Below are positions 1 to 4,641 of a stretch of 8,108 nt of DNA, piece by piece. Source of the stretch: JACQFZ01 sp036396275 (GTDB lineage: Bacteria > Pseudomonadota > Gammaproteobacteria > Acidiferrobacterales > Sulfurifustaceae); the NCBI GenBank assembly GCA_036396275.1, contig DASWLD010000068.1, positions 1 to 8,108 on the forward strand, in the 5' to 3' direction. The position numbers and the translations under genes are program-made. Every line of letters begins with the position of its first letter. Position 1 is the stretch's first letter. The notes under the pieces are model-generated. The model was not told the origin of the DNA, did no database searches, and worked only from the letters and a program-made list of their open reading frames with translations.

Positions 1-867
1 GCCGCGGATATTCTGCGCGCGCGCGGCGTGCGCAAGGTCGGCGCGACGCGCGTGCCGCGCACGATGAGCAGCACGGTCGCCGCCTGTCTCGCGACGACCT
101 ATCACATCAAGGGTGTGAGTTACTCCATCACGTCCGCCTGCGCGACCAGCGCGCATTGCATCGGCGCTGGCGCCGAACAGATTCGCTGGGGCAATCAGGA
201 CGTGATGTTCTGCGGCGGCGGCGAAGAGGAGCATTGGTCGTTGACGGTGTTGTTCGATGCGATGGGCGCGCTCTCGAGCAAGCGCAACAGCACCCCCGAA
301 GCGGCGTCGCGCGCCTACGACGCGGACCGGGACGGATTCGTGATCGCGGGCGGCGGCGGCATGCTTGTGCTCGAATCGCTCGAACACGCCCGCGCGCGCG
401 GTGCGCGCATCTACGCCGAACTGATCGGTTACGGCGTGACCGCCGACGGTGCCGACATGGTGCAACCTTCCGGCGAAGGCGCCGCACGCTGCATGCGACA
501 AGCGCTGGTGGGCGTCGACCGGCCGATCGATTATCTCAACGCGCACGGCACGTCGACGCCGCTCGGCGATGTGATCGAACTGAAAGCGGTGCGCGACGTA
601 TTCGGTGCCGAAGTGCCGCCGATCTCCTCGACGAAATCCCTCTCCGGACACTCGCTCGGCGCCGCCGGTGTGCACGAAGCGATCTACAGCCTGCTGATGA
701 TGCGCGACGGCTTTCTCGCCGGGTCCGTGAACATCGACAATCTCGATCCGGCCTGCGCCGAGTTCCCCATTCTGCGCGCGACGCGCGAAGCCCGCGTCGA
801 TACCGTCATGTCGAATAGCTTCGGGTTCGGCGGGACGAATGCGACGCTGGTGTTCGGCGGGATTTGA
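1..867 (+). CDS. fabB: Beta-ketoacyl-ACP synthase I, 3' part (5' end outside window)
   Basis: This is the C-terminal 288 residues of a KAS I condensing enzyme, which elongates acyl-ACP with malonyl-ACP in cytoplasmic type II fatty acid synthesis; in gammaproteobacteria FabB carries unsaturated chain elongation. The frame is open from the first base, so the start lies upstream. The nucleophile cysteine sits in TSACATS (codon at 139). The two active-site histidines follow in HGTSTPLGD (544) and GHSLGAAG (649), with the conserved lysine of the STK motif at 634. The glycine-rich end SNSFGFGGTNATLV is intact. The motifs FDAMGALS, YDADRDGFVIAGGGGM and ADMVQPSGEGA follow E. coli FabB closely, which favours FabB over FabF. 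fabA is often the upstream neighbour in this group, but that cannot be seen here. The gene ends with TGA, and a palindromic element follows 12 bases later. Family assignment is very secure. Confidence 0.97.
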   Translation, partial: AADILRARGVRKVGATRVPRTMSSTVAACLATTYHIKGVSYSITSACATSAHCIGAGAEQIRWGNQDVMFCGGGEEEHWSLTVLFDAMGALSSKRNSTPEAASRAYDADRDGFVIAGGGGMLVLESLEHARARGARIYAELIGYGVTADGADMVQPSGEGAARCMRQALVGVDRPIDYLNAHGTSTPLGDVIELKAVRDVFGAEVPPISSTKSLSGHSLGAAGVHEAIYSLLMMRDGFLAGSVNIDNLDPACAEFPILRATREARVDTVMSNSFGFGGTNATLVFGGI

Positions 868-879
868 GCGCGCGTAGTT

Positions 880-964
880 CGGGTAGGGCGTAATAAGCGC
901 GGCGCATTGCGCCGAATGGTGGCTCGCATGCGGCGGATCGCGGCGGCGCCGAACCCGCCTACCG
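880..964. repeat. Degenerate palindromic intergenic element
   Basis: The gap between fabB and the thioesterase gene carries nested inverted repeats. The outer arms are GGTAGG (882-887) and CCTACC (958-963). Inside the left side, GGCGTAAT (887-894) can pair with ATTGCGCC (906-913) over an 11-nt loop with one G-T pair. The wording, GTAGGGCG-TAATAAGCGC-GGCGCATTGCGCC, resembles from memory a widespread family of short palindromic repeats in proteobacterial intergenic regions. Here it could act as a terminator or mRNA stabiliser for fabB, though no T-tract follows. The family link is recalled, not searched. Confidence 0.4.
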
Positions 965-1036
965 TTCTACCGGGCCTCACCTTGCGTGCGCCGGCTTGCA
1001 TTGTGGTAGTCCCTCGTCCCCGGTATTCTGACTCCG

Positions 1037-1492
1037 ATGTCCGATTCTCGTCCTGAAATCCTAGCCCCGTTCCCTGTGTGCATCGCTATCTCAATTGCAT
1101 GGGGTGAAATGGACGCCATGCAGCACGTCAACAATGCTGTTTACTTCCGCTACATGGAAAGCGCGCGGTTCGCGTATTTCGAACGAATCGGCTGGACCGG
1201 CGCACTGGAAAGCGGGATCGGTTCGATACTCGGTTCGGCGCGTTGCGTGTTCAAGTTTCCGTTGACCTTTCCCGACCGAGTGTTGGTCGGCGCCAAGGTG
1301 ACGCAGATCGGCAACGACCGCTTTACCATGCGCCACCGCTTCTATAGCGAGAGACATGGCCGCATCGCCGCCGACGGCGAAGGTGTGCTGGTGGCTTTCG
1401 ACTACCGGATAAACAAAAAAGCCGAGCTGCCGCAGGTGATCCGACAACGCATCGCCGAGTGCGAAAACGGTTACCCGCCACTCGACGATTGA
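1037..1492 (+). CDS. Acyl-CoA thioesterase, hotdog fold (4HBT/YbgC-like)
   Basis: The 151-residue protein is the size of a single-hotdog thioesterase that hydrolyses acyl-CoA or related thioesters in the cytoplasm. The N-terminal half has the family signature: an acidic catalytic residue in WGEMDAMQHVNNAVYF (Asp26), followed by the long helix RYMESARFAYFERIGW. The MDAMQHVNNAVY wording is typical of the YbgC/FadM branch. The strands after residue 80 (RVLVGAKVTQIGNDRFTMRHRF, then GEGVLVAFDY) fit the rest of the hotdog sheet. The ATG at 1037 gives a normal length, but there is no clear Shine-Dalgarno sequence upstream. It lies 169 bases after fabB on the same strand, with a palindromic repeat between, so co-transcription is possible but not shown. 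The substrate cannot be told from sequence; fatty acyl-CoA is a reasonable guess. Confidence 0.9.
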   Translation: MSDSRPEILAPFPVCIAISIAWGEMDAMQHVNNAVYFRYMESARFAYFERIGWTGALESGIGSILGSARCVFKFPLTFPDRVLVGAKVTQIGNDRFTMRHRFYSERHGRIAADGEGVLVAFDYRINKKAELPQVIRQRIAECENGYPPLDD

Positions 1493-1547
1493 GCGGGCGA
1501 CGGTCGGATGGGTAAATACCGTTTAGACGCCCGCACCCGCCAGTTCA

Positions 1548-1627
1548 GCGACCAACGAGGTCGCGGTAACTAAGATCCGAGTGATTTGAGTTGCTAAAAC
1601 GACCAAAGGGGTCGGGTAACTCCGACC
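1548..1627. repeat. Two near-identical small hairpins with a shared GGTAACT tail
   Basis: Copy 1 has stem GCGACC (1548-1553) and GGTCGC (1559-1564) around loop AACGA. Copy 2 has stem CGACC (1600-1604) and GGTCG (1610-1614) around loop AAAGG. Both are followed at once by GGTAACT (1565-1571 and 1615-1621). The unit therefore repeats at a 51-base step with only a few differences. In copy 2 the right arm can instead pair downstream: GGTCGG (1610-1615) with CCGACC (1622-1627), making mutually exclusive hairpins. The repeats fill the gap between the thioesterase stop and the terminator of the opposing lipoprotein gene. Their role is unknown: part of a 3' end signal, a protein-binding array or a small RNA are all open. 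Confidence 0.55.
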
Positions 1628-1642
1628 TCCTCGGCGAAAACG

Positions 1643-1683
1643 ACAGCGGCCGGATGTGCTGCACGAGCGCGTCCGGCCGCTGT
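1643..1683 (-). terminator. Perfect 12-bp inverted repeat, likely terminator of the lipoprotein gene
   Basis: ACAGCGGCCGGA (1643-1654) and TCCGGCCGCTGT (1672-1683) are perfect reverse complements around a 17-nt loop. The right arm begins 8 bases past the stop codon of the minus-strand lipoprotein gene. Read on that strand, the hairpin is followed by CGTTTTCG, a short imperfect T-run, so a Rho-independent terminator is the likely role. It may also stop transcripts arriving from the thioesterase gene, although the plus-strand flank GTTAGTGGTC is not T-rich. Confidence 0.65.
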
Positions 1684-1691
1684 TAGTGGTC

Positions 1692-2075
1692 TTAGAATAA
1701 GCCGATCGACTGACTGTCGGCGTACACCAAGTCGTTCGAAGATGCGCCCGCCTCGACCGAGAACGCGGCCGAAGGGAAGTAGAGGCGCGTCAACCTATCG
1801 TTCGACGGCTCGTCCGCCTCGGCGGAAAACGAGGTCCACGGATAGTAGAGGCTCACGGTCGACACAACTTCGGTCGCCTCGCTGTCCATGGCCAAATTGG
1901 CCCACGGGTAGTACAGCGTGGCCTGAGCCTCGGTAGCTGACAGCTCCACCCACGGATAGTTGAGCATCATGGCCGTGTCGTCGTGCGCGCTGCGATCCGG
2001 TATGGAAACGCAGCCCACCAACGCCATGATGGCGCCGGCCACGAGTGTGAAAGTCATTGCGATCGATCTGTTCAT
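1692..2075 (-). CDS. Small acidic lipoprotein with four YPW-type repeats, unknown family
   Basis: I do not recognise this 127-residue protein. Its start is well supported: on the minus strand a GGGGGA stretch sits about 5 bases before the ATG at 2075. Residues 1-21 form a lipoprotein signal peptide (MNRSIAMTFTLVAGAIMA then LVGC), with the lipobox cysteine at Cys22. Val at +2 after the cysteine fits outer-membrane sorting. The mature part contains four degenerate repeats starting at Leu38 (LNYPWVELSATEA), Leu54 (LYYPWANLAMDSEA), Leu76 (LYYPWTSFSAEA) and Leu98 (LYFPSAAFSVEA). The spacing is 16, 22 and 22 residues. The mature protein has about 15 acidic residues, three arginines and no lysine. 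The gene stands alone: a strong inverted repeat ends it, and a 313-base gap separates it from moaB upstream. Signal peptide, ribosome site, repeat periodicity and terminator together argue that it is real. An envelope or surface-binding role is only inferred. Confidence 0.8.
   Translation of the reverse strand: MNRSIAMTFTLVAGAIMALVGCVSIPDRSAHDDTAMMLNYPWVELSATEAQATLYYPWANLAMDSEATEVVSTVSLYYPWTSFSAEADEPSNDRLTRLYFPSAAFSVEAGASSNDLVYADSQSIGLF
1719..1964 (-). repeat. In-gene tandem repeat, 4 degenerate units of about 16-22 codons
   Basis: Units begin, in coding direction, at 1964, 1916, 1850 and 1784. The conserved DNA core encodes (L)-Y-Y-P-W, and on the plus strand it reads like CCACGGATAGTAGAG with small variations. 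The core is followed by a less conserved S/A-x-E-A segment. The last unit has lost the tryptophan (YFPS), and the first is shorter than the others. The pattern suggests old tandem duplication followed by divergence. Confidence 0.7.
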
Positions 2076-2388
2076 ATTTCCCCCTAAAGAAAAAGAATGT
2101 AAACGTCAACGAAAAACCTGCCATTGCGCCAGGCTGAAAGACGCACATGTGCCGTGTTTCAGGCCACGATCGCCCGGCTCCCGTACGACTCTTGGAGAGC
2201 AAGATTCGAGCCAGCGGTCCGCGACGGGGAAAACCCGTGCGTGAAACTCGGATATCAGCGCCGGAATCTTGACGGACCGAGCAAGCCAGACTGACGAGGC
2301 GGGGCAGCGCTGCGCCGTCGAGAAATAGTGGAGAAATAGGAGAATAGGGCCCTAGTTTGACCCCTTGAATTCCCTGGTGCTGTAGGAG
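2076..2388. other. 313-base non-coding stretch upstream of the lipoprotein gene
   Basis: I find no convincing gene here. It contains a long imperfect palindrome (2132-2165). It also contains a short purine-rich repeat: GAGAAATAG at 2320 and 2331, then GAGAATAG at 2340. A 10-bp palindrome TAGGGCCCTA (2345-2354) is followed by a segment that, on the minus strand, reads GGAATTCAAGGGGTCAAAC. The stretch must carry the promoter of the lipoprotein gene. TTGACG on the minus strand (2105-2110) is a possible -35 box, but I see no well-spaced -10 partner. Confidence 0.5.
2132..2165. promoter_or_regulatory. 34-base imperfect palindrome upstream of the lipoprotein gene
   Basis: GGCTGAAAGACGCAC (2132-2146) and GTGCCGTGTTTCAGGCC (2149-2165) are near reverse complements centred on CACATGTG. 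Only one mismatch and two single-base gaps break the match. The site lies 57-90 bases upstream of the lipoprotein start. It could be an operator for a dimeric regulator or, as RNA, a leader hairpin. No T-run follows on either strand, so it is not a standard terminator. Confidence 0.4.
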
Positions 2389-2402
2389 CTAGCGCTCCAA
2401 CA
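2381..2402 (-). terminator. Hairpin spanning the moaB stop codon
   Basis: TGTAGGAGC (2381-2389) and GCTCCAACA (2394-2402) pair at 8 of 9 positions around the loop TAGC, overlapping the moaB TAG codon. On the minus strand the sequence after it is CACCAGGGAATTC, without a T-run, so terminator function is uncertain. It may be part of the repeat-like sequence that follows. Confidence 0.3.
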
Positions 2403-2919
2403 ACCGCGGCATCAGCTCGACCAAGTTGCACGGCCGCGTGCGGTAATCGAGCTGCGGCTCAATAAGCCGGTCCCACCCCGTGCGGCAGGCGCCGCTCGAA
2501 CCCGGCAGGCAGAAAATGTAAGTTCCGTTCGCGACGCCGGCGATGGCGCGCGACTGGATCGTGGATGTTTGGATTTCGCCGAACGAAATCGCGCGGAAGG
2601 TTTCGCCGAAGCCTTCAATCTCCTTGTCGAGCAACGGCTGAATCGCTTCCGGCGTACCGTCGCGGCCGGTGACGCCGGTGCCGCCGGTGCTGACCGCGAC
2701 CTGCACCTGCGGATCCGCGATCCAGCGCGACAGGATCGCGCGAATCTTGTAAACGTCGTCGGGCACGATCGCCTTCTCCACGACGCGATGTCCTGCCTTC
2801 GTTACCCGTTCCGCGAGCGTCTTGCCGGAGGTGTCGGTCTCCTCGTCGCGCGTATCGGACACCGTCAACACGGCGATGTTGAGCGGGATGAACTTTCTAT
2901 CGGATTTCGATTGAGTCAT
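2389..2919 (-). CDS. moaB: Molybdenum cofactor biosynthesis protein MoaB
   Basis: The 176-residue protein belongs to the MoaB/MogA family, which binds molybdopterin in the cytoplasm; MogA-type members adenylylate it before molybdate insertion. The sequence follows E. coli MoaB almost throughout: IPLNIAVLTVSDTRDEETDTSG near the start, the STGGTGVTGRDGTPEA loop (Gly79-Gly82 with Asp87), EIEGFGETFRAISFGEI, TSTIQSRAIAGV, and the PGSSGACRTGWD loop at 139-150. It ends LDYRTRPCN plus a short tail. I chose the ATG at 2919. The frame stays open to a TTG at 2955, but that would add 12 basic residues not expected in the family. No clear Shine-Dalgarno sequence precedes the ATG. The gene is isolated from other molybdopterin genes in this window. 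In E. coli, MoaB itself is thought not to be the main adenylyltransferase, so the exact role is uncertain. Confidence 0.95.
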   Translation of the reverse strand: MTQSKSDRKFIPLNIAVLTVSDTRDEETDTSGKTLAERVTKAGHRVVEKAIVPDDVYKIRAILSRWIADPQVQVAVSTGGTGVTGRDGTPEAIQPLLDKEIEGFGETFRAISFGEIQTSTIQSRAIAGVANGTYIFCLPGSSGACRTGWDRLIEPQLDYRTRPCNLVELMPRLLER

Positions 2920-3048
2920 GCGGGTGCGTTTGCGTGGCGATAGCGTGATCGGCAAACTGAATTATCGCGCGAATACGATGCGCGGCAAAAGCGGAATCGG
3001 CGATGCCGCAGACTACCGGCGGCGACGGTATTTTGCGCGCAAAGCGCG

Positions 3049-3210
3049 TTGTTCCTCGGGCGAGGGTTCGCGGTACTTGCGCCGTTGTCGGCGCACGCCG
3101 CGGAGCGCGATTCGGTCTCGATCGAAGCGGCGACCGGCGACGCAGACGCCCATCGCGGCATGATCTCGCTCACGCGGTTCGGCGTCGAAGCGGCGTTACC
3201 GCTGCTGTAA
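3049..3210 (+). pseudogene. Possible remnant: N-terminus of an exported acyloxyacyl hydrolase-like protein
   Basis: In the plus-strand frame ending at TAA 3208-3210, the translation reads like the start of an exported protein. A hydrophobic run LFLGRGFAVLAPLSAHAA (from the TTG at 3049) ends in a signal-peptidase-like AHA-A site. It is followed by ERDSVSIEAATGDADAHRG. The D-S-V-S-x-E-x-x-x-G-D pattern right after a signal peptide is, from memory, how many PagL/LpxR-like acyloxyacyl hydrolases begin. Those proteins are about 170-200 residues, but this frame stops after 53. It has no ATG, no ribosome site and few positive residues before the hydrophobic run. Its last 15 bases overlap the end of the opposing gene. 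I read it as a decayed fragment. It could also be a chance open frame in GC-rich DNA. Confidence 0.27.
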
Positions 3211-3531
3211 GCGCGGATTGATATCGATCCGCCTGATCGCCGGCGCCGGTGCATAAACCCGGCCGCCATGGATCGGGCCGTTCCGCCAACGATAGTCGCG
3301 CACATAGCGACGACCATGGTCGTGGCCGTAATAGTGTTGATGGGGCGGAACATACCAATAAACCGGCCGATACGGGTGGTAATACCCCACGGGGCGAGGA
3401 TGGTACTGCGCCACGACCGGGACGCCGAGATTGACCGCGATGTGCACTTGGCCGGCCTCGGAACGAGCCGGTGTCGCCAGCACGAAACCCAGGGCCCCGG
3501 TTGCAGCGATCGCTAATAGCATTGTCTTCAC
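3196..3531 (-). CDS. Small exported His/Tyr/Pro-rich protein, unknown function
   Basis: I do not recognise a named family for this 111-residue protein. The start is the GTG at 3531, because AAGGAG lies six bases upstream on the minus strand. An ATG three codons later would be too far from that site. Residues 1-24 form a Sec signal peptide (KTMLLAIAATGALGFVLATPARS), with cleavage probably in ATPARSEAG. The mature part has a short beta-like segment (QVHIAVNLGVPVV). A low-complexity stretch follows at 43-82, rich in Tyr, His and Pro (YHPRPVGYYHPYRPVYWYVPPHQHYYGHDHG). In total it has about 11 Tyr and 8 His. Similar short Y/H/P-rich periplasmic proteins are common in proteobacteria and mostly uncharacterised. 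Metal binding by the histidines is possible but is inference. The nearest same-strand neighbours are the SDR gene upstream and moaB downstream, 276 bases away. Confidence 0.8.
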   Translation of the reverse strand: MKTMLLAIAATGALGFVLATPARSEAGQVHIAVNLGVPVVAQYHPRPVGYYHPYRPVYWYVPPHQHYYGHDHGRRYVRDYRWRNGPIHGGRVYAPAPAIRRIDINPRLQQR

Positions 3532-3620
3532 GGTTTCTCCTTCTGGTCTGCATTCAGGAACAGGAACGGCCGACCGCGGTTCGCGGATGACAGGGATCGC
3601 GAAAAATTCGGGGTAGCGGG

Positions 3621-4472
3621 CTAGCGGGCGCCGCCGCCGCCGATGGCGGAAAGGAGGGCGTCGAGGATTCGATCGGGCAGTACCCGTTTGAGCAGTGCAA
3701 ACGTATGCGTCGGTAACGTGACCCGATACCGCGCGCTCGGGCGGCGCGCCTCCAACGCGCGCACGACCTTGCGCAGCACCGCCGTCGGCGGCAGCTTGAG
3801 CGGCGAGGCGCGATCGCCGCGGAGCCGCCGTTCGAGCGCCTGGTACTGGGCCCGATGAACGCTTCGGTTCGGGTCGATCGTCGATTGATACGCCGCGTAC
3901 GAGCCGTCGCGAAAGCGCGTATCGATCGGTCCCGGCTCAATCAGCGAGACGTAAATACCGCTGCCGCGCAGCTCGAGGCGCAACGTATCGCTCAGCGCTT
4001 CGAGCGCGAATTTCGAGGCGTTGTACGCGCCGCGGTAGGGCAGGCAGAGGATTCCGAAGAGCGAACTGATTTGAACGATGCGCCCGCCGTTCTGCGCGCG
4101 GAACACCGGCAGCAGGCGCGCGGTAAGCTCATGCGGACCGAAAAGGTTCGTCTCGAACTGGACGCGCAGCGCTTCGCGCGACAAGTCCTCGACCGCGCCC
4201 GGCTGGCCGTAGCCGGCATTGTTGATGAGCGCGTACAGCGTGTTGCCGGTTCGCGCCAACACGGTATCGACGGCGCGGTGGATCGACTCGGATGAGGTGA
4301 GCTCGAGCGGCACGCCGTGAAAGCCGGCGGCGGTGAGCGCCTCGACGTCGGCCGGTTTGCGCGCGGTCGCAAACACACGGTAGCCGCGCGTCTTGAGGCC
4401 GTCGGCCAAGCACCGGCCGATGCCGGAGGAGCACCCGGTAATAAGTACGCTGCGGTCGGCCGGCTTAATCAT
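3621..4472 (-). CDS. ybbO: Short-chain dehydrogenase/reductase, YbbO-like
   Basis: This classical SDR oxidoreductase of 283 residues probably reduces aldehydes or ketones with NADP(H) in the cytoplasm. The cofactor motif is TGCSSGIG (residues 12-19), NNAG is at 84-87, a structural Asn is in FETNLFG (Asn109), and the catalytic set is Ser137 (QISS), Tyr150 and Lys154 (YNASK). The motifs RYRVTLPTHTFALLKRVLPDRILD at the C-terminus, SLIEPGPIDTRFRD and RKPADVEAL match E. coli YbbO in order and wording, so the symbol is a fair match, though the substrate is not known. I chose the ATG at 4472; a GTG at 4481 would add three residues. Neither has a clear ribosome site. The gene ends 89 bases before the small exported protein gene on the same strand and is divergent from the Gfo/Idh/MocA gene. 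Confidence 0.92.
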   Translation of the reverse strand: MIKPADRSVLITGCSSGIGRCLADGLKTRGYRVFATARKPADVEALTAAGFHGVPLELTSSESIHRAVDTVLARTGNTLYALINNAGYGQPGAVEDLSREALRVQFETNLFGPHELTARLLPVFRAQNGGRIVQISSLFGILCLPYRGAYNASKFALEALSDTLRLELRGSGIYVSLIEPGPIDTRFRDGSYAAYQSTIDPNRSVHRAQYQALERRLRGDRASPLKLPPTAVLRKVVRALEARRPSARYRVTLPTHTFALLKRVLPDRILDALLSAIGGGGAR

Positions 4473-4528
4473 GGTCGGCACGTATGTCGATCACGGACAT
4501 TTTGGTTACTTCCCCTTGAGGCACCCCG

Positions 4529-4551
4529 CGCGGCCGGAGGCACCGGCCGCG
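4529..4551. terminator. Strong GC hairpin with a T-rich flank in the divergent promoter region
   Basis: CGCGGCCGG (4529-4537) and CCGGCCGCG (4543-4551) form a perfect 9-bp stem around AGGCA, followed on the plus strand by ACTTTATTG. The shape is that of a Rho-independent terminator on the plus strand, yet no plus-strand gene precedes it. It sits in the leader or promoter zone of the divergent SDR gene. It may stop antisense transcription, or it may be a leader structure of the SDR mRNA. Confidence 0.4.
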
Positions 4552-4562
4552 ACTTTATTGAG

Positions 4563-4592
4563 TATAATGCCGCAGCCTATCGGTTGATTCAA
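4563..4592. promoter_or_regulatory. Candidate divergent promoter elements between the SDR and Gfo/Idh/MocA genes
   Basis: A perfect TATAAT (4563-4568) on the plus strand lies 73 bases before the ATG of the Gfo/Idh/MocA gene, but no good -35 box is found at normal spacing upstream, where the GC hairpin sits. On the minus strand, TTGAAT (complement of 4587-4592), a 17-base spacer and CATTAT (complement of 4564-4569) make a moderate sigma-70 match that would serve the SDR gene. The two -10 candidates overlap, so the two promoters could exclude each other. Confidence 0.35.
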
Positions 4593-4641
4593 AGTTGACA
4601 CGCCGCTCAAGCAACGCCGTCATCGACCCGCGCGCCCGCTG

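Noticed and set aside
2920..2955. Upstream TTG start for moaB
   Set aside because: It would add 12 basic residues absent from the family; the ATG at 2919 fits the known N-terminus.
3855..4378. Overlapping open frames on both strands within the SDR gene
   Set aside because: They are shadows of the SDR, which has all its catalytic and cofactor motifs in one frame.
4595..4600. Consensus TTGACA as a -35 box for the Gfo/Idh/MocA gene
   Set aside because: Seventeen bases downstream there is no -10-like sequence, and the start codon follows too soon.
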